Source of the DNA: a bacterium
Lineage (GTDB): Bacteria; Patescibacteriota; Patescibacteriia; SG8-24
NCBI GenBank assembly: GCA_021824285.1
Contig: JAKAKZ010000006.1
Coordinates: 1 to 45,120, forward strand
Direction: 5' to 3'
Length of the DNA: 45,120 nucleotides
Of the stretch, positions 1-7,644 are shown piece by piece. Position 1 is the first letter of the stretch, and every line of letters starts with the position of its first letter. The position numbers and the translations under genes were made by a program. Under the pieces are notes generated by a model. The model had not been told where the DNA came from and made no database searches. It saw only the letters and a list, made by a program, of their open reading frames with translations.

Positions 1-1
1 C

Positions 2-847
2 ACGTTCATCTATATTCCGCCGGGCGTGAAAGTCGCCCTGCCTTTCCAGGCCTATTTCCGCATGAACGCGGAACGCGGCGGCCAGTTCGAGCACACGCTC
101 ATCATCCTGGGCGAGGGCGCGGAAGCTACCTATATAGAAGGCTGCAGCGCTCCGCGGTTCGAGGCGTCGGCGCTTCATGCCGGCTGCGTGGAGCTGTTCG
201 TCGGCCGCGGCGCCAAACTGCGCTACATCAGCATCGAGAACTGGAGCAAGAACACCTTTAACCTGAACACCAAGCGGGCGCTGGTCGAGGAAGACGGCAC
301 GATCGAGTGGCTGAACGGCAACATGGGTTCGGGCCGCACCATGCTCTATCCGATGAGCGTGCTGCGCGGCGCCCGCGCCAAATCCGATTCGCTGGGCGTG
401 GCCTTCGCCGGACCCGGGCAGATCCAGGATACGGGCGCCAAGGTGGTACATGCGGCGCCGCACACCAGTTCCACGGTGCGGGCCAAGAGCATCAGCCGTA
501 ACGGGGGCGCCTCCGTGTTTCGCGGCTTAGTGCGCGTGGCGCCGGGCGCGGCCGAGAGCGCGGCCCGCGTGCAGTGCGACGCGCTGGTCGTCGGCGCGGA
601 TTCCGTTTCCGACACCTACCCTTCGATCCGCGTGGACAACGACAGTTCCGATGTGGCCCACGAGGCCACGGTCGGGCGCATCGGCGAGGAGCAGATCTTC
701 TACCTGATGAGCCGCGGTCTTACCGAACAGCAGGCGATCAAGACGGTCGTGGCCGGGTTCGTCGAGCCGGTGATCAAGCGCCTGCCGCTCGAATACGCGC
801 TCGAACTCCAGCGGCTCGTCGAACTGGAGATGGAGGGAGCCGTATGA
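2..847 (+). CDS. sufB: SufB, Fe-S cluster assembly scaffold subunit (5' end outside window)
   Basis: C-terminal 281 residues of SufB, the scaffold that with SufC and SufD receives sulfur and builds iron-sulfur clusters in the cytoplasm. The reading frame is open from the left edge (FIYIPPGVKV at the very start), so the N-terminus lies upstream and the GTG at 26 is internal. Typical SufB blocks are visible: PFQAYFRMN, GQFEHTLIILGEGA, a beta-helix core (YISIENWSKNTFNLNTKRA), and the C-terminal helical part with EATVGRIGEEQIFYLMSRGL. The stop overlaps the start of sufD by four bases (ATGA), indicating translational coupling. Identification is by family motifs; the missing start is the only uncertainty. 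Confidence 0.95.
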   Translation, partial: TFIYIPPGVKVALPFQAYFRMNAERGGQFEHTLIILGEGAEATYIEGCSAPRFEASALHAGCVELFVGRGAKLRYISIENWSKNTFNLNTKRALVEEDGTIEWLNGNMGSGRTMLYPMSVLRGARAKSDSLGVAFAGPGQIQDTGAKVVHAAPHTSSTVRAKSISRNGGASVFRGLVRVAPGAAESAARVQCDALVVGADSVSDTYPSIRVDNDSSDVAHEATVGRIGEEQIFYLMSRGLTEQQAIKTVVAGFVEPVIKRLPLEYALELQRLVELEMEGAV

Positions 848-1923
848 GCATTTCGTCGCAGAAAATTTCCAGTCAGAACTGGCCGGACCTGAAGTACGGT
901 CTTGGTTTGGCGTTCGATCCAGCGACGGTCGCCTGGCCGACCGGTCTGGCCACGGCGGAACAGGCGCTGGCCGTGCGGGCACCGCAGGGCGTCACGGTCC
1001 GCGCGGGCGGGACATCCGCGGTCGCGCCGAGTGACCGACTTGCGGTCAGTCACCGGTCGGCGGCCAAGGTCTGGCGCGTCGACGTGCCGGCCAATTTCCG
1101 CGCGGTTGAGCCGGTCGTCGTGGACACGCGTTTCAACCCGGGGTTCACGGCAGAGGAAATCGAAATCAGCGTCGGTGCCGGCTCACAGGTATCTTTCGTG
1201 GAGCACGGTCTGCCGGTTTCCGGGTCCGAGCCGGCCTTTCGCAGCGCCCGGTTGCGCCTTACGGCCGGCAGCGGCGCCAAAGTGAATTACGTCCGCCTGC
1301 AGGATGCCCAGCGGAGCGCCGTCGAATGGCATGAGAGCACGGTGCTGATCGGCGCCGGTGCCGAGGTCACATGGCTGGACGCCGTTTTCGGCGGCAATTT
1401 CGCGCATGCCGGCGTGGTCGCATCACTGGTGGGTGAGGGAGCCGCCTTCCGGCACCGGGCGCTGACGTTCGGCGATGCGGGACAGCGGTTTGACCTCATG
1501 GCGACCGCCTCCCACGAGGCTGCGCGCACGGTATCGGATATGGCCGTGCGCGGCGCGGTCGCGGCCGGCGCGAAAGCGATCGTGCGGGGGCGCGTGACCG
1601 TGAAAAATGGTACGATGGGTTGCGTAGGCCGCCAGGAACTGCGCGGCTTCATCCTGGCGCCGGGCGCCGAATTCGACGCCCAGCCGCAGCTCGAGACCGG
1701 CACCGAGGACGTGCGCGCCAGCCACGCGGCCGCCGTCGGCCGGCTGGACCGTGAAAAGCTGTTCTACCTCATGGCGCGCGGATTGGACCGCGCGACCGCC
1801 GTGCGCCTGCTGACCGAAGCCTTCTTCGCGCCGCTTCTCGCCGTGATGCGCGGCTCGGGCCTCGAGGAGGCCGCAGCCTGCATCATCACCGAGCGCCTGA
1901 AGGCGCTCACCGATCGTCTATGA
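844..1923 (+). CDS. sufD: SufD-like Fe-S assembly protein
   Basis: A 359-residue SufD family protein, the partner of SufB in the SufBC2D scaffold complex. I chose the ATG at 844 because it overlaps the sufB stop (ATGA) and begins a SufD-like N-terminal region; the open frame further upstream lies inside sufB. The protein shows the long right-handed beta-helix typical of the family (repeated short G/V/A-rich strands, residues ~90-290), then ASHAAAVGRLDREKLFYLMARGL, the SufB/SufD C-terminal signature. Divergence from well-known SufD is substantial in the first ~100 residues. It ends with another ATGA overlap into sufS. Confidence 0.9.
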   Translation: MSISSQKISSQNWPDLKYGLGLAFDPATVAWPTGLATAEQALAVRAPQGVTVRAGGTSAVAPSDRLAVSHRSAAKVWRVDVPANFRAVEPVVVDTRFNPGFTAEEIEISVGAGSQVSFVEHGLPVSGSEPAFRSARLRLTAGSGAKVNYVRLQDAQRSAVEWHESTVLIGAGAEVTWLDAVFGGNFAHAGVVASLVGEGAAFRHRALTFGDAGQRFDLMATASHEAARTVSDMAVRGAVAAGAKAIVRGRVTVKNGTMGCVGRQELRGFILAPGAEFDAQPQLETGTEDVRASHAAAVGRLDREKLFYLMARGLDRATAVRLLTEAFFAPLLAVMRGSGLEEAAACIITERLKALTDRL

Positions 1924-3149
1924 CGAACCGCCCACCGCTTGACGTCCGCCGCCTGCGGCAGGATTTCCCCCTGCTCGCCGCCGACCCGTCGCTGCATTAC
2001 CTCGATTCCGCGGCCTCTTCCCAGACGCCGGTGCAGGTGCTCGAGGCCATGGACAATTATTACCGGCATTTCCGCGCCAACGTACACCGTGGCATGTACC
2101 GCGCCAGTGAGACGGCCAGCGTCCGTTTCGAAGAGGTGCGCCGCAAGGCCGCGGACCTGATCGGCGCGCATGAGGAGGAGATCGTTTTCACGCGCGGCAC
2201 CACGGAATCGCTCAATGTCCTGGCGATCGCTTTGACCCGGAAGCTCGGGCCGGGCGATGAGGTCTGCCTGTCCGCCCTGGAGCACCACGCCAATCTGGTC
2301 CCCTGGCAGATGGCCGCCAAGGTGCGCGGTTTCGCGCTGAAAGTCCTGCCGCTCGATACCGAGGGCCGGCTGGATCTCGAGGCAGCGCGGACGCTCATCG
2401 GACCGCGCACCAAAGTCGTGAGCGTGGCGCATGTCTCCAACGTGCTCGGCACGATCGTGCCGGTGCAGGAAGTGGCTGCCTTGGCCCACGCGCAGGGTGC
2501 GCTTTGCGTGGTGGATGCGGCCCAGTCCGTCGGCCATCTGCCGATTGACGTACGCCGGTTGGAGATCGATTTTCTGGCCTTCTCCGGCCACAAGGCGCTC
2601 GGCCCGACCGGTACGGGCGTGCTCTGGGGCCGCAAGAGCCTGCTCGACGGGCTGGAACCGGTCTTCTATGGCGGCGACATGATCCAGGAGGTCTTCTGGG
2701 ACCGCGCGACGTGGAACGAAACCCCGTGGAAGTTCGAAGCCGGTACGCCGGATGTCGGCGGCATCATCGGCCTAGGCGCGGCGTGTGACTATCTGCGTCT
2801 CGTCGGCGTGGAAGTCATTCGCCGACATGAGCTGGAGCTCTTGGCTTACGCGTTGGACAAGCTGCGGGCGGTGCCGGGCGTGAAGCTGCTCGGTCCGGCG
2901 CGGGCAGAGGAGCGGAGCGGCGCGATCTCTTTCTCCGTCGCCGGCGTCCATCCTCACGATCTCGCCACCGTGCTCGATACCGAAAACGTGGCCATCCGGG
3001 CTGGGCACCATTGCGCCATGCCGCTCCTGCGCGACCTGGGGCTCATCGAAGGCACGGCGCGCGCCAGCCTGCACCTTTATTCCGTGCCCGAGGACATCGA
3101 TGCCCTAATTACCGGCATCGCCAAGGCACAGAAAATTTTCCGGGTATGA
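1920..3149 (+). CDS. sufS: SufS, PLP-dependent cysteine desulfurase (type II)
   Basis: A 409-residue class V aminotransferase-fold enzyme that takes sulfur from L-cysteine as a persulfide and releases alanine, feeding the SUF scaffold. Seen directly: the PLP lysine in FSGHKALGPTGTG (K225), PLP-contacting motifs EHHANLVPW and VVDAAQSVGH, and the catalytic cysteine in RAGHHCAMPLL (C365), with the short active-site loop of SufS-type rather than IscS-type enzymes. Length matches the family (~405). Start and stop overlap sufD and sufU by ATGA tetranucleotides, so it is translated as part of one operon. Confidence 0.97.
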   Translation: MTNRPPLDVRRLRQDFPLLAADPSLHYLDSAASSQTPVQVLEAMDNYYRHFRANVHRGMYRASETASVRFEEVRRKAADLIGAHEEEIVFTRGTTESLNVLAIALTRKLGPGDEVCLSALEHHANLVPWQMAAKVRGFALKVLPLDTEGRLDLEAARTLIGPRTKVVSVAHVSNVLGTIVPVQEVAALAHAQGALCVVDAAQSVGHLPIDVRRLEIDFLAFSGHKALGPTGTGVLWGRKSLLDGLEPVFYGGDMIQEVFWDRATWNETPWKFEAGTPDVGGIIGLGAACDYLRLVGVEVIRRHELELLAYALDKLRAVPGVKLLGPARAEERSGAISFSVAGVHPHDLATVLDTENVAIRAGHHCAMPLLRDLGLIEGTARASLHLYSVPEDIDALITGIAKAQKIFRV

Positions 3150-3541
3150 CCGCTGAACCTATTCACGACGCATCCGAGGAGCTTTACCGCGAGCAGCTTT
3201 TGGACCGCTACCGCGAGCCGCAGCACCGCGGACGGCCGGAACGGTTCGATCATAGCCACCGGGAGCTGAACGTTACCTGTGGTGACACTTGCGAGGTCTT
3301 CGTGCGTTTTGACGAAGGTCATGTCGGTGAGGCGCGCTTCGAGGGGCGCGGCTGTGCCATCAGCATGGCCGCCGCCGACCTGCTCATGGAGGCCATGGTC
3401 GGCAAGAGCGCGACTGAGATCAGTGCGCTCACCGAGGCGGATATGCTAAAGATTCTGGGCGTACCGGTCGGACCGGCCCGCCTGAAGTGCGCGACGCTGG
3501 CGCTTAAGACGCTGCAGAAGGCGCTTTTGGAACAGAAATGA
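3146..3541 (+). CDS. sufU: SufU-like sulfur transfer/scaffold protein with IscU-like spacing
   Basis: A 131-residue member of the IscU/SufU family, which accepts sulfur from SufS via zinc-ligand exchange (SufU) or holds nascent clusters (IscU). The three conserved cysteines and the aspartate are present: TCGD (C45, D47), GCAIS (C70) and RLKCATLAL (C115). GCAIS and KCATL are SufU-type motifs, but the C70-C115 distance of 45 residues is near that of IscU (43) and far below Bacillus SufU (62), so the SufU-specific insertion is missing. Start is the ATG overlapping the sufS stop; a longer upstream frame lies within sufS and was ignored. Role as SufS partner is inferred from adjacency. Confidence 0.9.
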   Translation: MTAEPIHDASEELYREQLLDRYREPQHRGRPERFDHSHRELNVTCGDTCEVFVRFDEGHVGEARFEGRGCAISMAAADLLMEAMVGKSATEISALTEADMLKILGVPVGPARLKCATLALKTLQKALLEQK

Positions 3542-3542
3542 T

Positions 3543-4280
3543 ATGCCACTGGAGATTAAAGGACTAAAAGCCGGACGCGACGGCAAGGAGATCGTGCGCG
3601 GCGTGACTCTGACCCTGGCTTCAGGCGAAGTCGAGGCAGTTATGGGGCCGAACGGCTCGGGCAAATCAACTTTGGCCGGTGCGCTCATGGGCCATCCGGC
3701 ACATCAGGTGCTCGGCGGGCGAATCCTGCTCGACGGCGAGGATATCACCGCTTGGCCGCCGGATCGCCGCTCGCGGGCCGGGATCTTCCTGTCGTTCCAG
3801 AATCCGCCGGAGATCCCCGGCGTCACCGTGGCCAACTTCCTGCGCGCGGCCGTGAACGCCCGCCGCGAGAAGCCGCTGTCCGTGCCGGAGTTCCACGCGC
3901 GGCTCAAGACCGAGATGGCGGAGCTGAAGATGGATCCGTCTTTCGCCTCCCGGAGCCTGAACGAGGGTTTCTCCGGCGGCGAGCGCAAGCGGCTCGAGAC
4001 CCTGCAGCTGATCCTGCTTGCGCCGAAATACGCTATTCTTGACGAGACCGATTCGGGTCTGGACGTGGATGCGCTGCGCACGGTCACCGAAGGCATCGAG
4101 CGGGCCCGGCGGAACGGCACAGGACTGCTCGTCATCACGCATTACACCCGTATTCTGGAACTCCTGAAGCCGACGCATGTCCACGTGCTCGTCGGCGGCC
4201 TCATCGTCCAGAGCGGCGGACCGGAGCTGGCGGCGGAGACGGAGAAGAGCGGATATGACCGCTATCTGAATCAGCAGTAA
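3543..4280 (+). CDS. sufC: SufC, ABC-type ATPase of the SUF scaffold
   Basis: A 245-residue cytoplasmic ABC ATPase that drives conformational change of SufBD during cluster assembly. Walker A GPNGSGKS (residues 35-42), Q-loop SFQNPPEIPG, signature LNEGFSGGERKR and Walker B AILDETDSGLDVDAL are all intact, with the ETDSGLD form typical of SufC. Length matches the family (~250). Only one base separates it from sufU. Its position after sufU, rather than first in the operon as in many Gram-positive bacteria, is unusual. Confidence 0.97.
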   Translation: MPLEIKGLKAGRDGKEIVRGVTLTLASGEVEAVMGPNGSGKSTLAGALMGHPAHQVLGGRILLDGEDITAWPPDRRSRAGIFLSFQNPPEIPGVTVANFLRAAVNARREKPLSVPEFHARLKTEMAELKMDPSFASRSLNEGFSGGERKRLETLQLILLAPKYAILDETDSGLDVDALRTVTEGIERARRNGTGLLVITHYTRILELLKPTHVHVLVGGLIVQSGGPELAAETEKSGYDRYLNQQ

Positions 4281-4281
4281 T

Positions 4282-4572
4282 ATGGTGTTCAAGGACGAAA
4301 TCATCGAAATCCTGAAGAACTATCTGGATCCGGAAATCGGCGTCGACGTCTGGACGCTCGGTTTCGTGCGCCAGCTCGATTTCGACGAGAAGAAGCAGGC
4401 GCTCAAGCTCGTCATGACGCTGACTTCGCCCATGTGCCCGCTCGGGTCGCAGATGACCGCGGAGCTTGAAAAGAAATTCCGCGACTTGGGCGTCAAGGAT
4501 GTCGCGATTTCCCTGACTTTCGATCCGCCCTGGGAGCCGCCGTCCGAGGTGCGGGAAATGCTGGGGCTTTGA
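4282..4572 (+). CDS. MIP18/DUF59 family protein (SufT-like)
   Basis: A 96-residue MIP18/DUF59 domain protein. Proteins of this family (SufT, PaaD, Cia2) help maturation of Fe-S proteins, usually encoded with suf genes. Family motifs visible: LDPEIGVDVWTLGFV near the N-terminus, the conserved cysteine in LTSPMCPLGSQM, and FDPPWEP near the C-terminus. It starts one base after the sufC stop and is the last gene before a strong terminator, so it belongs to the suf operon. Function as a carrier or targeting factor is inferred from family and context. Confidence 0.88.
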   Translation: MVFKDEIIEILKNYLDPEIGVDVWTLGFVRQLDFDEKKQALKLVMTLTSPMCPLGSQMTAELEKKFRDLGVKDVAISLTFDPPWEPPSEVREMLGL

Positions 4573-4712
4573 AGTGGAGAGTTTGCAGCGGGAAGCGTGA
4601 AGGGTAGAGTCTGGAGTGAAAGAGAAAACCGCGCTTGGTAGCGCGGTTTTCGATTTATCAGAGTCGAAGCCTTCTTTAATTCCTAACTTCAAACTCCCCA
4701 CTTCACACTTCT
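4571..4712. repeat. Heptad-repeat inverted arms around a terminator (locus 1)
   Basis: Immediately after the DUF59 stop, 4571-4619 consists of seven consecutive 7-base units sharing AG at positions 3-4 (gaagtgg, agagttt, gcagcgg, gaagcgt, gaagggt, agagtct, ggagtga). At 4680-4714 lies a pyrimidine-rich 7-base-period arm (cttcaaa, ctcccca, cttcaca, cttcttc). The 15-mers at 4571-4585 and 4690-4704 are complementary with one mismatch. A terminator hairpin sits between the arms. One of eight similar loci in the window. Confidence 0.75.
4624..4651. terminator. Intrinsic terminator of the suf operon
   Basis: Perfect 11-bp inverted repeat (GAAAACCGCGC / GCGCGGTTTTC) with a 6-base loop TTGGTA. The A-run and T-run flanks make it work in either direction, so it can serve both the suf operon and the convergent peroxiredoxin/SOD transcript. 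Confidence 0.88.
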
Positions 4713-5234
4713 TCAGGCTTTCCCCAGCGTCTTCTCGCCCGGCTTCCAGCCGAGTTGGCAGAGCTCGCCGGTCTGGAGCGCGGCGAGCACGCGTAGGGTC
4801 TCATCCACGTTGCGGCCGATGCTGTTGTCGTGGTAGAGGGCGTAGCGCAGGTTGCCGTCCGGATCGATGATGAACGTGCCGCGGGTGGCGACGCCGTCAT
4901 CCTCGAGGTAGACGCCATAGGCGCGAGAGACCTCGTGCCTCTGGTCGGCGAGCAGGGGATAGTTGATGTCGCCGAGGCTGCCGGCCAGCCAGGCCTTGTG
5001 CGAGTGCTTCGAGTCGGTGGAAGCGCCGAACACCATGGCGTTCAGCTTCTTGAATTCCTCGATGCGCGTCGAGAAGCCGGTGATCTCGGTCGGGCAGATG
5101 AAGGTGAAGTCGAGCGGGTAGAAGAAGAGCACGACCCACTTGCCCCTCTGCTCCGTGAGCTTGAAGTTCTTGAATTCGCCGTGCAGCACGCCCTCAAGGG
5201 CGAAGTCCGGCGCTGGTTTTCCGATGTTCGGCAT
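4713..5234 (-). CDS. Typical 2-Cys peroxiredoxin (AhpC/Prx1 type)
   Basis: A 173-residue thiol peroxidase that reduces hydrogen peroxide and organic peroxides. Peroxidatic cysteine in FYPLDFTFICPTE (C47), conserved Arg region in GTFIIDPDGNLRY, and resolving cysteine in GELCQLGWKPGE (C159) identify a typical 2-Cys enzyme working as an obligate dimer or decamer. No AhpF or thioredoxin reductase is visible nearby, so the electron donor is unknown. It lies 32 bases downstream of the SOD gene on the same strand, so co-transcription is likely. It converges on the suf operon. No Shine-Dalgarno sequence is obvious. Confidence 0.95.
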   Translation of the reverse strand: MPNIGKPAPDFALEGVLHGEFKNFKLTEQRGKWVVLFFYPLDFTFICPTEITGFSTRIEEFKKLNAMVFGASTDSKHSHKAWLAGSLGDINYPLLADQRHEVSRAYGVYLEDDGVATRGTFIIDPDGNLRYALYHDNSIGRNVDETLRVLAALQTGELCQLGWKPGEKTLGKA

Positions 5235-5266
5235 AGATTTGGTGAGTGATGGATGGTTAAAGTCGA

Positions 5267-5872
5267 TTACTGCCGATGGTCGGCCAGGCGGTACTTCTCG
5301 GCGATGACTGCGGCAGCCCGCCAGTCGACGTGGCGCATGAAGGTCTCGATGTACTTCTTGCGCGCCGTGGCGTAGTCCACGAAGTAGGCGTGCTCGTAGA
5401 CATCGAGCACAAGGAGCGGGATGGCGCCCCAGATGCCGCCCTGGTTGTGCAGGTCGGCGATGTAGTTGTGCAGCTTGCCGTCGGCCAGGTCAAAGGCCAG
5501 GACGACCCAGCCGCGGCTGGCGAGGCCGAGCGCGGCGAATTCCTCGGACCACTTTTCGAGCGAGCCGAAGTCCTGGGCGATCCAGTCCTTCACCGGACCG
5601 GCATCGGCATTGCCGCCGTCGGTCAGGTTGTCGAAGTAGCGCTCGTGCAGGATGACGCCGTTTAGGGCGAAACCTTCCTCGAGCTTGAGTTCGCGGAGCT
5701 GGCTGAACGTGGCGTTCGCCGCGGCGCGGTCGGCCGCGGTGAGCGCGGTCCTGATCTCGTTGACCTTCTTGACGTAGCCGGCATAGAGCACGTCATGGTG
5801 TTCGGCCAGCTGCTTTTCCGAGAGCCCGGCCAGTTCCTTGTACTTGAGCGGTTTCACGGTAAATTCAGACAT
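5267..5872 (-). CDS. Divergent Fe/Mn-family superoxide dismutase
   Basis: A 201-residue member of the iron/manganese SOD family, which converts superoxide to oxygen and peroxide. Metal ligands by alignment in my head: H25 (AEHHDVLYAGYV), H76 (VILHERYF), D157 and H161 (LDVYEHAYFVDY). Gateway Tyr is kept (Y33), but the usual gateway His between ligand and Tyr is replaced by Leu29, and the following His by Tyr30. Gly at 72 and Gln at 144 (HNQGG) match the manganese-type arrangement rather than the iron type, so Mn or cambialistic use is a reasonable guess. Paired with peroxiredoxin, which would remove the peroxide product. Confidence 0.92.
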   Translation of the reverse strand: MSEFTVKPLKYKELAGLSEKQLAEHHDVLYAGYVKKVNEIRTALTAADRAAANATFSQLRELKLEEGFALNGVILHERYFDNLTDGGNADAGPVKDWIAQDFGSLEKWSEEFAALGLASRGWVVLAFDLADGKLHNYIADLHNQGGIWGAIPLLVLDVYEHAYFVDYATARKKYIETFMRHVDWRAAAVIAEKYRLADHRQ

Positions 5873-5921
5873 ATGTCAGGGTTAGATATTTATTTCAGGT
5901 GCCGACTCCGGCTCCTGAACG

Positions 5922-5930
5922 TGTTATAAT
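5922..5930 (+). promoter_or_regulatory. Extended -10 promoter upstream of the small secreted-protein gene
   Basis: TGTTATAAT, a perfect TATAAT hexamer (5925-5930) with the TGn extension. No good -35 is seen at the proper distance, as expected for extended -10 promoters. The transcript would start near 5937 and have a leader of ~78 bases ending in a palindrome that overlaps the start codon. The near-symmetric hexamer might also serve the divergent SOD gene, but that is weak. Confidence 0.65.
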
Positions 5931-6000
5931 ACCACAGGCAAGATAGGATTTCATAGTTAGGGTCAAGACCCGTCTAAATTTCGGCGCCGGTTCCGGCGGC

Positions 6001-6015
6001 TAACCTCAGAGGTTA
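6001..6015 (+). promoter_or_regulatory. Perfect palindrome overlapping the start codon at 6015
   Basis: TAACCTC-A-GAGGTTA, a 7-bp perfect inverted repeat whose last base is the A of the ATG. The right arm contains the only purine-rich RBS-like sequence (AGAGG). As RNA it would form a small hairpin hiding the ribosome entry site; as DNA it could be an operator. Confidence 0.5.
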
Positions 6016-6353
6016 TGATCGGTCAGAGCAAAAACAGCCATTCTTCCCGGATATTGCGCATTGGTTACGGGCTGCTTGCCGCGCTGCTTCTGGCCGGCAG
6101 CGGGTGCGTCGAACTGGTGCCACGCGGGAATCCGGCGGTGACCTCCGACTCTGCGGCGGAAACCCAGGCGACGACTGGGGAAGGAACTGCAACCACTGAC
6201 GGTGTGGCGTCCGCGGCGGAGGTGCCGGCGGCCACGGACATGGCCGCGACCGTGGATAAGGCTCAACCCACTGGAGATGCCGGTGAGGCGACCGCAACAT
6301 CTGACGTAACAGGAGATACGACCGCCACTTCCGACAATGCGGCCAGCCAATGA
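6015..6353 (+). CDS. Small Ala/Thr-rich exported protein, possible lipoprotein
   Basis: A 112-residue protein of unknown function. Residues 1-31 form a signal sequence: basic start, hydrophobic stretch GYGLLAALLLAG, then SGC. The cysteine could be lipidated, but the -3 residue is Gly rather than Leu/Val/Ile, so the lipobox is imperfect and signal peptidase I cleavage is an alternative. The rest (residues ~35-112) is low-complexity, rich in Ala, Thr, Asp and Ser, with almost no hydrophobic core, suggesting a disordered surface-exposed tail. It is a single-gene unit with its own promoter and terminator. I recognise no domain. Confidence 0.8.
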   Translation: MIGQSKNSHSSRILRIGYGLLAALLLAGSGCVELVPRGNPAVTSDSAAETQATTGEGTATTDGVASAAEVPAATDMAATVDKAQPTGDAGEATATSDVTGDTTATSDNAASQ

Positions 6354-6364
6354 GCCGGAAGAAT

Positions 6365-6388
6365 AGCGCCGTCCGAGCGGCGCTTTTT
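6365..6388 (+). terminator. Intrinsic terminator after the small exported protein
   Basis: Stem AGCGCCG (6365-6371) pairing with CGGCGCT (6378-6384), 6-base loop, followed by five T residues. It begins 11 bases after the stop codon and isolates the gene from thiI. Confidence 0.9.
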
Positions 6389-6415
6389 CGATTGCCGTAG
6401 AATCCTAGTAACGCC

Positions 6416-6444
6416 TTGATATTTGGCCGTAACTGCGCTATATT
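6416..6444 (+). promoter_or_regulatory. Sigma-70 type promoter of thiI, start site almost at the ATG
   Basis: TTGATA (6416-6421), 17-base spacer, TATATT (6439-6444). Transcription should begin near 6451, only about six bases before the thiI ATG at 6457. No Shine-Dalgarno sequence fits, so the mRNA is effectively leaderless. Confidence 0.8.
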
Positions 6445-6456
6445 TCAGCGACTTTT

Positions 6457-7632
6457 ATGTTCGATACGGTCGTCATCCGCACCAACGAACTCTGCCTTAA
6501 GGGCGGCAACCGGGCGTTCTTCGAGAACCGCCTGCTTGAGGATGCACGCGGCCGCCTACGGGACATTCCGGGACTGAAGTACCGGCGTGACCAGGGCAAG
6601 ATTGTCATTCAGCGCGACGGAGTGTTGAACGACGATGAGACCGCGGCCATTCGGACCGCGCTCTCGACCGTCTTCGGCATCGGCAACTGGTCGTTCGCGG
6701 CCGGCTGCGCCAAGGACCTTGATGTCGTCGCCCAGACCACGGCCCGGGCGCTCGCGGACCGGCAGGGGAGCTTCAAGATCGAATCTCGGCGCGAGGACAA
6801 GTCGTATCCCCTGGAATCCATCCAATTGTCCCAGGAGATCGCCAAGCGCCTTCTGCCGTTGGTTCCGCATCTTACGGTGGACGTGCATGAGCCGGATACC
6901 ACGATTACGGTGAGCGTCCTAAAGGACGGCATGCGGGTGCAGGCCGGGCGGGAGGAGGGTCTCGGCGGTCTGCCGGCTGGTTCAGCCGGTCGTCTGGCTT
7001 GCCTGCTTTCCGGCGGCATCGATTCGCCCGTGGCGGCCTGGCGGATGATGCGCCGCGGTTGCCGTGCCGTGCTCGTGCACTGCCACAGCTATCCGTACGT
7101 GAGCGATGCCTCTATCCAGAAGGTGCGGCGGCTGGCCGAGCGGCTGGCAGAATTCCAGGGCGAGACCCTGCTTTACCTCGTGCCGATTTCCGAGGCCCAG
7201 CAGGCCATCGTGGCGAAAGCCCCGGAACCGCTGCGCGTCGTGCTGTATCGCCGGTTCATGCTGCGTGCCGCGGAAGAGATCGCCCGGCGCAACAAGGCAC
7301 ACGGCACGGTCACGGGCGACAGCGTCGGCCAAGTGGCCTCGCAGACGCTTGAGAACCTGCGGGCCGTCTCCGCTGTCGCGACTTTGCCGATCCATCGGCC
7401 GCTCGTGGCGAACGACAAGGAGGAGACCGTGGCCATCGCCAAGCGCATCGGCACCTACGCCACGTCCATCGAGGCGCAGGACGACTGCTGCAGCCTGTTC
7501 ATGCCGCGCGCGCCCGAGCTCCGGGCCACGGCCGAGGAATGTGCGGCCGCGGAAGAGCTGTATGATGTGCCTGGCCTGCTGCGGGCGGCGCTCGAGAAGG
7601 CGGAGAAGGTCGAGTTCCGCCGCCGAAAATGA
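6457..7632 (+). CDS. thiI: ThiI, tRNA 4-thiouridine synthase
   Basis: A 391-residue ThiI protein: N-terminal ferredoxin-like region, THUMP domain (residues ~60-165) and PP-loop ATPase domain with the pyrophosphatase motif LSGGIDSPVAAW (~184-195). It adenylates U8 of tRNA before sulfur transfer, giving s4U, a near-UV sensor. TGDSVGQVASQTLENL and the cysteine-containing DDCCSLFMPRAP near the C-terminus are family hallmarks. There is no C-terminal rhodanese domain, so sulfur must come from another carrier or directly from a desulfurase; SufS is encoded 3 kb upstream. A role in thiamine synthesis is less likely because no thi genes are seen. Confidence 0.95.
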   Translation: MFDTVVIRTNELCLKGGNRAFFENRLLEDARGRLRDIPGLKYRRDQGKIVIQRDGVLNDDETAAIRTALSTVFGIGNWSFAAGCAKDLDVVAQTTARALADRQGSFKIESRREDKSYPLESIQLSQEIAKRLLPLVPHLTVDVHEPDTTITVSVLKDGMRVQAGREEGLGGLPAGSAGRLACLLSGGIDSPVAAWRMMRRGCRAVLVHCHSYPYVSDASIQKVRRLAERLAEFQGETLLYLVPISEAQQAIVAKAPEPLRVVLYRRFMLRAAEEIARRNKAHGTVTGDSVGQVASQTLENLRAVSAVATLPIHRPLVANDKEETVAIAKRIGTYATSIEAQDDCCSLFMPRAPELRATAEECAAAEELYDVPGLLRAALEKAEKVEFRRRK

Positions 7633-7644
7633 TACTATTTGAGC

